NCBI RefSeq assembly: GCF_004346845.1
Contig: NZ_SMGI01000001.1
Span: forward strand, 372,001 to 436,000
DNA length: 64,000 nt
From: Winogradskyella wandonensis
Lineage (GTDB): Bacteria > Bacteroidota > Bacteroidia > Flavobacteriales > Flavobacteriaceae
Reading direction: 5' to 3'
Shown here: piece after piece, positions 26,190 through 33,739 of the stretch
How positions within the stretch are numbered: the first letter of the stretch is position 1
Layout: each line of letters begins with the position of its first letter
Translations under genes and position numbers: made by a program
The notes under the pieces: model-generated
Database searches by the model: none
What the model was told of the DNA's origin: nothing
What the model saw: the letters and a program-made list of their open reading frames with translations, nothing else

Positions 26190-26496
26190 TAAGGAACAAG
26201 AAGAATTATATTATATCGAGGCTAAAAAAAGAGTGTCTCAACTCAAATGGTTTTACATTCATTTAGCGGCTTATTTAGTCGTAGTTACTTTTGTCATCTG
26301 GAATCTTTTTATTATCGAAGATACACCATATACTAATGCCATTTTAGCCGTTAATTATACCACAGTTATTGTTTGGGGATTTTTTGTTGTTCTCAATGCT
26401 ATCAAAGTATTTAAAGGTCGTAGTCTTTTTAATAAAAAATGGGAAGAGAAAAAGATAAAAGAGTTTATGGGTGAAAACCATAAAACTTGGGAATAA
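26176..26496 (+). CDS. 2TM domain-containing protein (third of three)
   Basis: About 106 residues: EELYYIEAKKRVSQLKWFYIHLA, two membrane helices (YLVVVTFVIWNLFII; TVIVWGFFVVLNAIKVF) and KWEEKKIKEFMGE. The start is 26176 or 26182; the frame from 26131 overlaps the previous gene too far. It overlaps the second 2TM gene by about 14 bases and is followed after 30 bases by the LytTR regulator. With the kinase tail this makes four 2TM domains in one transcript. It may act as an anchor, adaptor or decoy for the kinase. Confidence 0.8.
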   Translation: MAMNNKEQEELYYIEAKKRVSQLKWFYIHLAAYLVVVTFVIWNLFIIEDTPYTNAILAVNYTTVIVWGFFVVLNAIKVFKGRSLFNKKWEEKKIKEFMGENHKTWE

Positions 26497-26526
26497 CTTA
26501 AGACATAAAAATTATAATTGTAACGT

Positions 26527-27282
26527 ATGAAGGTTATTATAATCGAAGACGAAAAACCATCGGCACGCCGATTACAGCGTATGCTTAACGCTATAGATGT
26601 AAATGCAGAAACTATGCTTCACTCTGTGGAAGAAGCTGTTAGTTGGTTTAAAGATAATCCACATCCCGACTTAATCTTTTTGGATATACAGTTAAGTGAT
26701 GGTTTGTCATTTGAAATTTTTGATACTGTAGAAATTAAGTCTGCCGTTATTTTTACAACAGCTTTTGATGAGTATGCGCTTCAGGCTTTTAAACTGAATA
26801 GTATTGATTATTTACTGAAGCCTATAGACGAGGACGATTTAAAAACGGCTGTAGATAAATTTCAAGAAAGAGCACCGCAACAACAAGCTGTAACTCTAGA
26901 TTTTAATGACATTAAAAATTTGCTCGTAAACCCAATTGAACGCGAATACAAAAAACGCTTCTCCGTTAAAGTTGGTCAACACTTAAAGCTTATAAATATT
27001 GAAGATATAGAATGTGTTTACAGCGAAAATAAAGGCACTTATGCTTATACAAAAGATGGCAGAAATTATTTACTCGATACCACGTTAGACCAACTAGAAA
27101 ATGACTTAGAGCCTCATGTTTTTTTTAGAGTAAGTCGTAAGTTTTATGTAAATATTAATGCTATTAAAGATATGGTAAGCTACACAAATTCTAGGCTTCA
27201 GATAAAATTAAACACGTTTAAAGAACAAAAGATAATCGTTGCGCGAGAGCGTGTTAAGGATTTTAAAAATTGGTTAGAATAA
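26527..27282 (+). CDS. LytTR-family response regulator
   Basis: A 251-residue two-domain regulator. The receiver (1-~118) has the acidic pocket E7-D8, phospho-acceptor D53 in IFLDIQLSDG, and K98 in YLLKP. The LytTR DNA-binding domain (~145-251) includes FSVKVGQHLKLINIEDI, a strand with SENKGTYAYTKDGRNYLLD, and FFRVSRKFYVNINAIKDM. LytTR proteins bind direct repeats upstream of target genes. The 2TM kinase encoded five genes upstream is the likely partner. It converges on, and overlaps by nine bases, the J-domain gene. Confidence 0.9.
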   Translation: MKVIIIEDEKPSARRLQRMLNAIDVNAETMLHSVEEAVSWFKDNPHPDLIFLDIQLSDGLSFEIFDTVEIKSAVIFTTAFDEYALQAFKLNSIDYLLKPIDEDDLKTAVDKFQERAPQQQAVTLDFNDIKNLLVNPIEREYKKRFSVKVGQHLKLINIEDIECVYSENKGTYAYTKDGRNYLLDTTLDQLENDLEPHVFFRVSRKFYVNINAIKDMVSYTNSRLQIKLNTFKEQKIIVARERVKDFKNWLE

Positions 27283-27705
27283 ATCGAAAACATCACCGAT
27301 TGTGTCACCAATGATGTCTCCAAAATCATCAAACATACCAAACATTCCAACATCAAAAAATAGGTCGAGTAAGAGTAAATCCGTTAAATCCGACTCCCAT
27401 GATTTTTTAGATTTCTTTTTGGCTTCTTTTTTCCAATCTTCGTAGGTTTCCTCTTCTTTTTGACTAATGACCATAGGTACGGTGCTAGAAAAACTTTTTT
27501 CTAGCATTATGTCATAAGCTTCGCGCTTTTTCTCATCTGACAACACATTAAAGGCTTCAATCAACACATCGAATTTTTCTCTAGCTTCTGGAGTTTTATT
27601 ATTTTCAGGATGATAAAGTGCTATTTCTTTTCTAAATGCCTTCTTTATGGTTTCTAGATTAGCGTCTTTGGCAACGCCAAGTATAGAGTAGTAGTCAGTT
27701 ATCAT
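27274..27705 (-). CDS. J-domain protein with HPE instead of HPD
   Basis: A 143-residue protein. Residues about 3-70 are a J-domain: YYSILGVAKDANLETIKKAFRKEIALYHPENN and EAFNVLSDEKKREAYD. The catalytic tripeptide, normally His-Pro-Asp, is H32-P33-E34. The C-terminal part is acidic then hydrophobic (LLLLDLFFDVGMFGMFDDFGD) and may bind a membrane or partner. With HPD lost, stimulation of DnaK ATPase is doubtful, although Glu keeps the charge. It is neither DnaJ nor CbpA because it lacks the zinc and client domains. The LETM1-like gene upstream is on the same strand. Confidence 0.82.
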   Translation of the reverse strand: MITDYYSILGVAKDANLETIKKAFRKEIALYHPENNKTPEAREKFDVLIEAFNVLSDEKKREAYDIMLEKSFSSTVPMVISQKEEETYEDWKKEAKKKSKKSWESDLTDLLLLDLFFDVGMFGMFDDFGDIIGDTIGDVFDLF

Positions 27706-27754
27706 TATGGTAGAATTTACCTAATAAGTCACATTGCAAATCAATTTGTTACAA

Positions 27755-28927
27755 CTAATCTTCGTCAATTCTATTCTCATCAAATGCAGACGGCAATAGC
27801 TTTGGAATAAATTTTACGAAAAGCGGTAATAAAAGCATACCTCCAGGAAGCATAAAGATAGCCAGACTTGGTATGGATTTAAAAATATCTAAAAGCTGAT
27901 TCTGTATTTTTTTCTGTTCCTCTTCGGTTAAGTTGCGTTTTGTAGATTGGGTTAACAGATAAATGGCTTCTTTGCTTTGAGACAGCTCTTTAGTAAGTCT
28001 TTTGCTGTTTCGTTTTATAAGTCGCGTAACTATACTACTGCTATTGTCATAAAAACTTTGGGCCAGATTCTTAGCGCTTAAAAACGCTATTTTATCGCGA
28101 TTTTTTTCGTAAAACGCATTAATATCATCTATGGATTGAATAAGAATATGTGAGTCTATATCTAAGTCTTGCCGCAGTTGGTTGAGGTATAGGTATTCGT
28201 TTTTATCTATTTGCTTATCACTCCAAGACGCCATACATACAATATCTACAACATATCGTTTTTCTAAGGTTCCAGAGATAGAAGCAGCAACCTGGTCTTT
28301 AGATAATTGTACCTCTTTTTTGTGCCTTAATGAAGCTTCAAAAAGCTTAATTAGGTTTTGGTCGTATTCTGTTTTGTTGGTTTTAGAATCTAAAACAGTA
28401 AATACGATGGTTTCTAATGCAGATTCAAAATTAGAGATGTATGTCTTTGTATTTTCTTTTTCTGTTAAAAATCTATGGTAACCGATGATGTCTATAAACA
28501 AAAATGCATTAATCAAAAAATAGTTGAAATTCTTGGTAATGATATTATCATCAATATGAATACGTTTATGAATAATTTGTTCTAACAACTTATCGCTACT
28601 TGGCTCCCCAAAGAGTTCTGATAAAAACGAACGTTTATGCTCGTCAGTAGCTTTGTAATAATCAACTACACTATCTAGAAAATTACCTTCGGCCGTTTCA
28701 AGACTAAAGATGTAGTAGAATGCAGTAATTAGATTGACTTTACAGCGTTCTTCCTCATTAAAATCGGTATCATCGACTAAATCGCAGATACAATTGATAT
28801 TGCTACCATAAATAAACCCAGTGGCTTTTAATCTTTTGTAGAAGGAAGCCTTGTCTAATTGCAAGACAGTACTCTCAGGTAAAAAGGTGAGTAGTTTCTT
28901 TATCCAACCAGTTGCTGAAGGATTCAT
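27755..28927 (-). CDS. LETM1-related protein
   Basis: A 390-residue protein. The N-terminal two thirds are helical and acidic with TerB-like features (YVVDIVCMASWSDKQIDKNEYLYLNQLRQDL). The C-terminal ~80 residues are LETM1-like: RLIKRNSKRLTKELSQSKEAIYLL, then IPSLAIFMLPGGMLLLPLFVKFIPKLLP. That last motif, a hydrophobic PGG...LP segment, is the LETM1 core seen in mitochondrial ion-exchange proteins. Bacterial relatives are annotated as biofilm-associated in flavobacteria, but a mechanism is not established. It lies upstream of the J-domain gene on the same strand. One membrane segment only is expected. Confidence 0.6.
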   Translation of the reverse strand: MNPSATGWIKKLLTFLPESTVLQLDKASFYKRLKATGFIYGSNINCICDLVDDTDFNEEERCKVNLITAFYYIFSLETAEGNFLDSVVDYYKATDEHKRSFLSELFGEPSSDKLLEQIIHKRIHIDDNIITKNFNYFLINAFLFIDIIGYHRFLTEKENTKTYISNFESALETIVFTVLDSKTNKTEYDQNLIKLFEASLRHKKEVQLSKDQVAASISGTLEKRYVVDIVCMASWSDKQIDKNEYLYLNQLRQDLDIDSHILIQSIDDINAFYEKNRDKIAFLSAKNLAQSFYDNSSSIVTRLIKRNSKRLTKELSQSKEAIYLLTQSTKRNLTEEEQKKIQNQLLDIFKSIPSLAIFMLPGGMLLLPLFVKFIPKLLPSAFDENRIDED

Positions 28928-29005
28928 TTTAAGATTTTTTATAAAATTAAAAAAGCTACTTAATAAGCAGCTCTTTTTTAAACGTTATTTTTATTGCGCT
29001 ATCGA

Positions 29006-29590
29006 CTATTCAATAATTCCAGCACAACTCACTCTTGCACCAGCAGCACCAGACGGTTGCGATGTAAAATCGTCAGTACCTTGGTGTACAATAACCGCTT
29101 TACCAACAATGTCTTTAGTCTCATCTCCGCAACCAATACACCATTGATCTGTTGAAAACTCGACAGTACCAACGCCATCTGCAGCGACTTCAAAATTTCC
29201 TATGTCACCTTTGTGATAACCAGCTTCATCACCCCATTTTCCATGTGGTTGAGCTGTAGGATTCCAATGCCCTCCAGTAGATTTTCCGTCTGCAGAAGAG
29301 CAATCCGCAGTTTGATGAATGTGTATGGCATGAGAACCTTCTGTAAGTCCAGTCATGTTTGCTGTCATGGAAACGGTTCCGTCTGATTCTTGGAATGTTA
29401 CCGTGCCTTCTACGTTACTATCGCTTTTAGGTGATAGGTTAATCGTCATTTTTTTTGTTGTACTTTCTGGAGTTTTTACTTCTTCAACTTCAACTTCTTC
29501 AACAACTTCTTCAGTTTTTTTATTGTCTTTACATGCTATAAAAGAAATTAAAGCCATAAAGATTACGATTGGTTTTAAATATTTCATCAT
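29006..29590 (-). CDS. sodC: superoxide dismutase [Cu-Zn], lipoprotein
   Basis: A 194-residue SodC. A lipoprotein signal (lipobox IAC before Lys-Asp) and an acidic linker precede the enzyme domain. Cu/Zn ligands are visible: HAIHIHQ (copper), GGHWNP and PHG (zinc, bridging), GDIGNF (zinc Asp) and VIVHQGTDD (copper). A long acidic Glu-Val linker of about 15 residues lies between Cys and domain. It removes superoxide at the cell envelope. The downstream neighbour lies 78 bases away. A TTTG-N20-TAACTTTA promoter precedes it. Confidence 0.93.
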   Translation of the reverse strand: MMKYLKPIVIFMALISFIACKDNKKTEEVVEEVEVEEVKTPESTTKKMTINLSPKSDSNVEGTVTFQESDGTVSMTANMTGLTEGSHAIHIHQTADCSSADGKSTGGHWNPTAQPHGKWGDEAGYHKGDIGNFEVAADGVGTVEFSTDQWCIGCGDETKDIVGKAVIVHQGTDDFTSQPSGAAGARVSCAGIIE

Positions 29591-29609
29591 CTATTTTTTT
29601 GGTTTTGAG

Positions 29610-29641
29610 TAAAGTTACGCAGATTGATTGTGCTTTGCAAA
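29610..29641 (-). promoter_or_regulatory. promoter of sodC
   Basis: On the - strand TTTG (29641-29638), a 20-base spacer and TAACTTTA (29617-29610) fit the Bacteroidetes consensus with one mismatch in the -7 element. The leader to the ATG would be about 15 bases. Confidence 0.5.
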
Positions 29642-29714
29642 TTCTTTAATTCTCCTTTAACCATAGTTTTTGGTCAAATATGCCTCGCCGAAGATTATTA
29701 GCAAACAAAAGAGT

Positions 29715-30134
29715 TTATTCTATCCTCGTTTGTGATGATTTGTATCTGTTTATGGCGTAAATGATACTTCGCCTTTTGCCTGGCGTAAGAGCTTCAAATA
29801 TGTTGTAAGCCTCGTAATCTGTGAGCATCACTGCTTCGAATTCTTCACATGGGATAACACCGTATTTAGTAGTATCTTCAGAGAGTTGCATTTCTAAGTT
29901 ATCAGTAGATGTAAGATTAAGTTCTTTCTGTTTTGTTTTACTAAAATAGATTCTAAAAACACCTGTTTTTTCTCGTCTTAACGCAGCATAAAATTCAATG
30001 GTTTTAGAATTAAAATTGGCTTTAACTTTAATTCGGTTTTGTTTTAATTTATAGAATACCTCTGCATAAAGTTTAGGGATTATTACACTTTGCTTATCTG
30101 CCAAACTAACTTTAAATACTTCAGTTTTAATCAT
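29715..30134 (-). CDS. YdeI/OmpD-associated-like protein (DUF1905-type)
   Basis: About 139 residues. The N-terminal half resembles DUF1905 (SVIIPKLYAEVFYKLKQNRIKVKANFNSKTI; FYAALRREKTGVFRIYFSK). The C-terminal half has the YdeI/OmdA pattern EAYNIFEALTPGKRRSIIYAINRYKSSQTRIE, close to the F..L.pgkRR..i.wI..ak..eTR.RRI signature, but it ends right after TRIE, shorter than relatives. The start is set at 30134; the frame to 30191 would run through the shared intergenic region with the Fnr-like box. A second, unrelated YdeI-type gene occurs at 59460. Cytoplasmic; biochemical role unknown. Confidence 0.6.
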   Translation of the reverse strand: MIKTEVFKVSLADKQSVIIPKLYAEVFYKLKQNRIKVKANFNSKTIEFYAALRREKTGVFRIYFSKTKQKELNLTSTDNLEMQLSEDTTKYGVIPCEEFEAVMLTDYEAYNIFEALTPGKRRSIIYAINRYKSSQTRIE

Positions 30135-30158
30135 AGCGAAAAGAGGTAAATCTATTAC

Positions 30159-30172
30159 ATGACAAATATCAT
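30159..30172. promoter_or_regulatory. Fnr-like palindrome upstream of hemN
   Basis: ATGAC-AAAT-ATCAT (14 bp). Its centre (30165.5) is 29.5 bases before TAATTTTG at 30195-30202, a perfect -7 element for hemN, and no TTTG occurs at the -33 position, the arrangement of an activator-dependent promoter. The leader to the hemN ATG is about 14 bases. It is also 24 bases from the divergent YdeI-like start. Confidence 0.65.
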
Positions 30173-30194
30173 ATTTTATTCGATGCCACACCGC

Positions 30195-30202
30195 TAATTT
30201 TG
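30195..30202 (+). promoter_or_regulatory. -7 element (TAATTTTG) of hemN
   Basis: Perfect TAnnTTTG match 18 bases before the hemN ATG. The -33 element is missing, and the Fnr-like palindrome lies where an activator would be. Confidence 0.55.
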
Positions 30203-30219
30203 ATTATCAATTCATAGGT

Positions 30220-31584
30220 ATGTGCAAATCACTAGTTAATAAATATAACGTAGCGGGTCCTCGTTACACAAGTTATCCAACCGTTCCGTATTGGAATGTA
30301 GATACGTTTTCTCAGAAAAAATGGGAATCATCGATAATACAATCTTTTAACGAAAGTAATGCACAAGAAGGTTTAAGCATCTACATACATTTACCATTTT
30401 GCGAAAGTCTGTGTACCTTTTGTGGTTGCCATAAGCGTATTACAAAACGTCACGAATTGGAGTTGCCATACATAAAAGCAGTATTAAAAGAATGGCAATT
30501 GTACCTTAAGCTTTTTAAAGGACGACCAAATATAAAAGAGCTCCATCTAGGTGGTGGTACACCAACATTTTTCTCACCAGAAAATTTAGAGTTCTTAATT
30601 TCTGAAATATTAATGACATCTAATCTTGCAGAGGATTATGAATTTAGCTTTGAAGGGCATCCTAACAATACCACTAAAGAACACTTGCAAACTTTATTTA
30701 ATTTAGGTTTTAGACGCGTTAGTTATGGCGTACAAGATTATAATATAGATGTACAAAAAGCCATACATCGTGTACAGCCTTTTGAAAACGTACAAAAAGT
30801 AACTGAATTAGCAAGAGAAATTGGTTATACTTCTGTGGGGCACGACATTATATTTGGCTTGCCATTTCAGACTAAAGAAGATGTTATAGGTACCATTATG
30901 AAAACAGGAATGCTAAAACCAAACCGAATTGCATTCTACAGCTATGCCCACGTGCCATGGATAAAGGGTAATGGTCAGCGCGGATTTAGAGACGAAGATG
31001 TGCCAAAAGGAGAAGAAAAACGAGAGCAGTACGAAACAGGTAAGACCATGTTACAAAACATAGGTTACACAGAAATTGGTATGGATCATTTTGCACTGCC
31101 TAACGATTCCCTGTACAAGTCTATGATTAACAAAACACTGCATAGGAACTTTATGGGTTATACCGCTTCGAAAACGCAAGCTATGATTGGGCTTGGTGTA
31201 TCTTCCATAAGCGATAGTTGGTATGGATTTGCACAAAACGTTAAGTCGATTGAAGAGTATTACCATTTATTAAAAGAAAATATTATTCCTGTTTTTAAGG
31301 GGCATATATTAAATACAGAAGATTTAAAAATAAGAAAGCACATTCTTAATTTAATGTGTAATTTTAAAACGCATTGGGATACCGAGGACTTATATTTTGA
31401 AGAAATCCCGGAAATTATTATTAAACTTAAAGAATTAGAACATGATGGTTTACTTGCCTTTGTAGATAACGGGTTGATTGTTACCGAGAAAGGAAAACCA
31501 TTCATTAGAAATATAAGTATGGCATTTGATTTATTATTACAGCGTAAACGCCCCGATAGTCAGTTGTTTTCAATGACCATATAA
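30220..31584 (+). CDS. hemN: oxygen-independent coproporphyrinogen III oxidase
   Basis: A 454-residue radical-SAM enzyme that converts coproporphyrinogen III to protoporphyrinogen IX without oxygen. The [4Fe-4S] site is C61-x3-C65-x2-C68, followed by C70 as in HemN. HLGGGTPTFFSP, then FEGHPNNTT and YGVQDYN are the SAM-binding features, and RIAFYSYAHVPW and DHFALPND match HemN rather than the HemW group. A helical C-terminal domain is present. Its promoter carries the Fnr-like palindrome, so expression is likely induced at low oxygen. The UspA gene follows after 24 bases. Confidence 0.93.
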   Translation: MCKSLVNKYNVAGPRYTSYPTVPYWNVDTFSQKKWESSIIQSFNESNAQEGLSIYIHLPFCESLCTFCGCHKRITKRHELELPYIKAVLKEWQLYLKLFKGRPNIKELHLGGGTPTFFSPENLEFLISEILMTSNLAEDYEFSFEGHPNNTTKEHLQTLFNLGFRRVSYGVQDYNIDVQKAIHRVQPFENVQKVTELAREIGYTSVGHDIIFGLPFQTKEDVIGTIMKTGMLKPNRIAFYSYAHVPWIKGNGQRGFRDEDVPKGEEKREQYETGKTMLQNIGYTEIGMDHFALPNDSLYKSMINKTLHRNFMGYTASKTQAMIGLGVSSISDSWYGFAQNVKSIEEYYHLLKENIIPVFKGHILNTEDLKIRKHILNLMCNFKTHWDTEDLYFEEIPEIIIKLKELEHDGLLAFVDNGLIVTEKGKPFIRNISMAFDLLLQRKRPDSQLFSMTI

Positions 31585-31608
31585 TTACTAATCTTAAAAC
31601 AATTAAAA

Positions 31609-32442
31609 ATGAAAAAAATACTAGTACCCGTCGATTTTTCAGAGCACTCAGAAAATGCTCTTGAAACAGCAGCAGCCATTGCAAAAAAGCATGGTTCAGA
31701 ACTTTATGTTCTTCATATGTTGGAGCTCTCTAACGCTATTTATACAGCAAGTACAGCCGCTCTAAACGAGGAAGGTGTATTCTATTTTAAACTTGCAGAA
31801 AAGAAAATGAATACATTTCTAGATAGAAATTTTCTTGATGGTGTAGATGTAACTCCAGTAATAAAGCATTTTAAAGTATTTAAAGAAATTAATGAGGTAA
31901 TTAATGCCCATCAAATCGATTTAGTGGTTATGGGGTCTCATGGCACCAGTGGCGTAAAGGATGTCATAATTGGTTCTAATGCAGAGCGTGTGGTACGTTA
32001 TTCCGAAGTGCCAGTTCTTATAGTAAAGCACAATCCAATTTTAGTAGAGTTTAATACGGGAATATTTGCAAGCGACTTCTCCGAAGATGCCATCGAAGCC
32101 TATCTAAGAGCAAAAGCAACCTTTAAGAAATTAGATTCTAAAATGCACCTAATTTATGTAAACACACCAGATAATGGTTTTAAAAGTTCTACTGAAATAG
32201 ATGTTTTAGTAACTAAGTTTCTAAGGAAAGCAGATGGCGATTTAGAGAACTACTCTAATGTTAATGTCGTGTCCGATTATTCTGTAGAAAAAGGAATCCT
32301 AAACTTTGCAAACAGCATTGGTGCAGATTTAGTTGCTGTTGCAACACATGGTCGCAGAGGCTTGGCTCACTTTTTCGAAGGTAGTATATCAGAAGATATA
32401 GCCAACCACTCGACATTGCCAGTAATGACATTTAAAATTTAA
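31609..32442 (+). CDS. tandem universal stress protein
   Basis: A 277-residue protein with two UspA domains. Domain 1 (about 1-145) starts MKKILVPVDFSEHSENAL and has the nucleotide site GSHGTSGVKDVIIGSNAERVV, a good G-x2-G-x9-G-S/N match. Domain 2 (about 146-277) has FASDFSEDAIEAY and THGRRGLAHFFEGSISEDI, the same loop with changes. It is cytoplasmic and probably binds ATP. It lies directly behind hemN and in front of a strong terminator, so it may be part of the low-oxygen regulon, as many UspA genes are. Partner unknown. Confidence 0.85.
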   Translation: MKKILVPVDFSEHSENALETAAAIAKKHGSELYVLHMLELSNAIYTASTAALNEEGVFYFKLAEKKMNTFLDRNFLDGVDVTPVIKHFKVFKEINEVINAHQIDLVVMGSHGTSGVKDVIIGSNAERVVRYSEVPVLIVKHNPILVEFNTGIFASDFSEDAIEAYLRAKATFKKLDSKMHLIYVNTPDNGFKSSTEIDVLVTKFLRKADGDLENYSNVNVVSDYSVEKGILNFANSIGADLVAVATHGRRGLAHFFEGSISEDIANHSTLPVMTFKI

Positions 32443-32497
32443 TACTTGACTCTTTTTTTAATGTTTGGTTAGTATTTTTTTTAGAATCAAGTGTAAT

Positions 32498-32531
32498 AAC
32501 GCCAAAGTTTAATCAGCTTTGGCGTTTTTTT
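32498..32531 (+). terminator. rho-independent terminator of hemN-usp
   Basis: AACGCCAAAG (32498-32507) and CTTTGGCGTT (32517-32526) form a perfect 10-base stem with a nine-base loop, followed by a T-run. On the - strand no T-run follows, so it serves only the + strand. Confidence 0.88.
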
Positions 32532-32575
32532 ATAATTTAAAATTTGAATAGAATGTGGAATTGAAAAGCTTATAC

Positions 32576-33277
32576 CTAATGGCAATTTAATTGCCCTGAA
32601 GCCATCTCTACAAAAGGTTCTGGTGAGATATAGGGAATGCCTAAACCTAAACCTCTAAGAATAAATAAGGCTCCAATAATTACAACAAAAACAGGAACTG
32701 CTTTCTGTATGCGCTGTTTAATTGTACTGTTTAAAAACTTACCAAAATAAATGGCTGAGGTCATTAACGGGATAGTCCCAATACCAAAAATTAGCATATA
32801 TAAACTTCCCCAAGTAAGACTTCCTGTGGCTATTGCTCCAAAAACTGCCATATATACTAATCCACAAGGCAAAAATCCATTTAAAAAACCAATGGTTAAA
32901 AAGGTATCGGCACTTTTCTTTTTTAATGCTGCACCTAATGACGATTTTACCTTGCTTATAATTCGATGAAGCGGTTTAGAGAGATTGTATTTATAAATTG
33001 TCTTGTAAGGCATTAAGACTAAAACAATCATTAAAACACCAATAACTATAGACAATTGTTGTTGAAAGCCAAAAATATTTAAACTTTTACCGATAATGCC
33101 AAAGATTAGCCCAATAAGGCTATAAGCCAATAAACGACCTAAGTGATACATAAAAATTTGTGAAACTTTTTTAAACGAGTTTGTTCGGTCCACAGGTAGC
33201 ATAAACGCAATAGGACCACACATGCCAACGCAGTGTAAACTCCCTAATAATCCTAATGCAAACGCTGTGGCTACCAT
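32576..33277 (-). CDS. TauE/SafE-like (UreH-type) membrane protein at the end of the cco operon
   Basis: A 233-residue protein with six or seven membrane helices. LGLLGSLHCVGMCGPIAFML carries the C..MCG.I motif of the UreH/TauE-SafE/DsbD-like group. GFLNGFLPCGLVYMAVFGAI repeats a proline-cysteine motif (LPCG) in the second half. Proteins of this type beside CcoGH are linked to cbb3 oxidase assembly, perhaps moving electrons or copper across the membrane; the activity here is not proven. It starts five bases after ccoH and is the last gene of the operon. An ordinary sulfite exporter is less likely in this context. Confidence 0.78.
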   Translation of the reverse strand: MVATAFALGLLGSLHCVGMCGPIAFMLPVDRTNSFKKVSQIFMYHLGRLLAYSLIGLIFGIIGKSLNIFGFQQQLSIVIGVLMIVLVLMPYKTIYKYNLSKPLHRIISKVKSSLGAALKKKSADTFLTIGFLNGFLPCGLVYMAVFGAIATGSLTWGSLYMLIFGIGTIPLMTSAIYFGKFLNSTIKQRIQKAVPVFVVIIGALFILRGLGLGIPYISPEPFVEMASGQLNCH

Positions 33278-33282
33278 AAATA

Positions 33283-33729
33283 TTAATAGCTTAATTGGTC
33301 TTTATACATAAACGCTTCGTCTTTATAAGTCCAGTCTATCTTAATGTTCCAGCGACCATCTAACAAGCGATTGTCAGGTATGAGCAAGTTGTGATTAGAC
33401 AATGAAATAGGAATCTCAAAATCTAGTTGCTTATTAGATGGTCTATATAGGAACACTTTTCCTTTTATGCTTGTAATGTCTAAGTCTTTTGGAAAGGCTA
33501 AAAGAATACCATCTTCTGTCTTTTTCCAGGTGATATTTTCTGAAAGCTTTTTGGCATTTTCAACCTTATTAATATCGTTCTGATATTTTAATTCTTGTTG
33601 GTAATAATCATCTGTTACCAAGTCGTGATTGTATTTAGAATCTGTACTCATACTAATCACGAAATACATTATAAATGCTATAAATCCTATAAACGCAATG
33701 ACGATTGCTGTGCCCCAATTTATTTTCAT
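33283..33729 (-). CDS. ccoH: CcoH/FixH-family protein
   Basis: A 148-residue protein with one N-terminal membrane helix (WGTAIVIAFIGFIAFIMYFVI), then DLVTDDYYQQELKYQNDINK, the FixH region, and an Ig-like beta domain in the periplasm. FixH/CcoH is needed to assemble or stabilise cbb3 oxidase; bacterial homologues are variable, so the call rests on the helix plus the YYQ-E-Y-D-N-K motif and the operon. It starts 10 bases after ccoG and the TauE-like gene follows. Confidence 0.82.
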   Translation of the reverse strand: MKINWGTAIVIAFIGFIAFIMYFVISMSTDSKYNHDLVTDDYYQQELKYQNDINKVENAKKLSENITWKKTEDGILLAFPKDLDITSIKGKVFLYRPSNKQLDFEIPISLSNHNLLIPDNRLLDGRWNIKIDWTYKDEAFMYKDQLSY

Positions 33730-33739
33730 ATCTTATATT

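Noticed and set aside
30200-30210. TTGATTATCAA as an FNR site near hemN
   Set aside because: It is 11 bases long rather than 14, so the half-sites are too close, and it overlaps the -7 element and transcription start.
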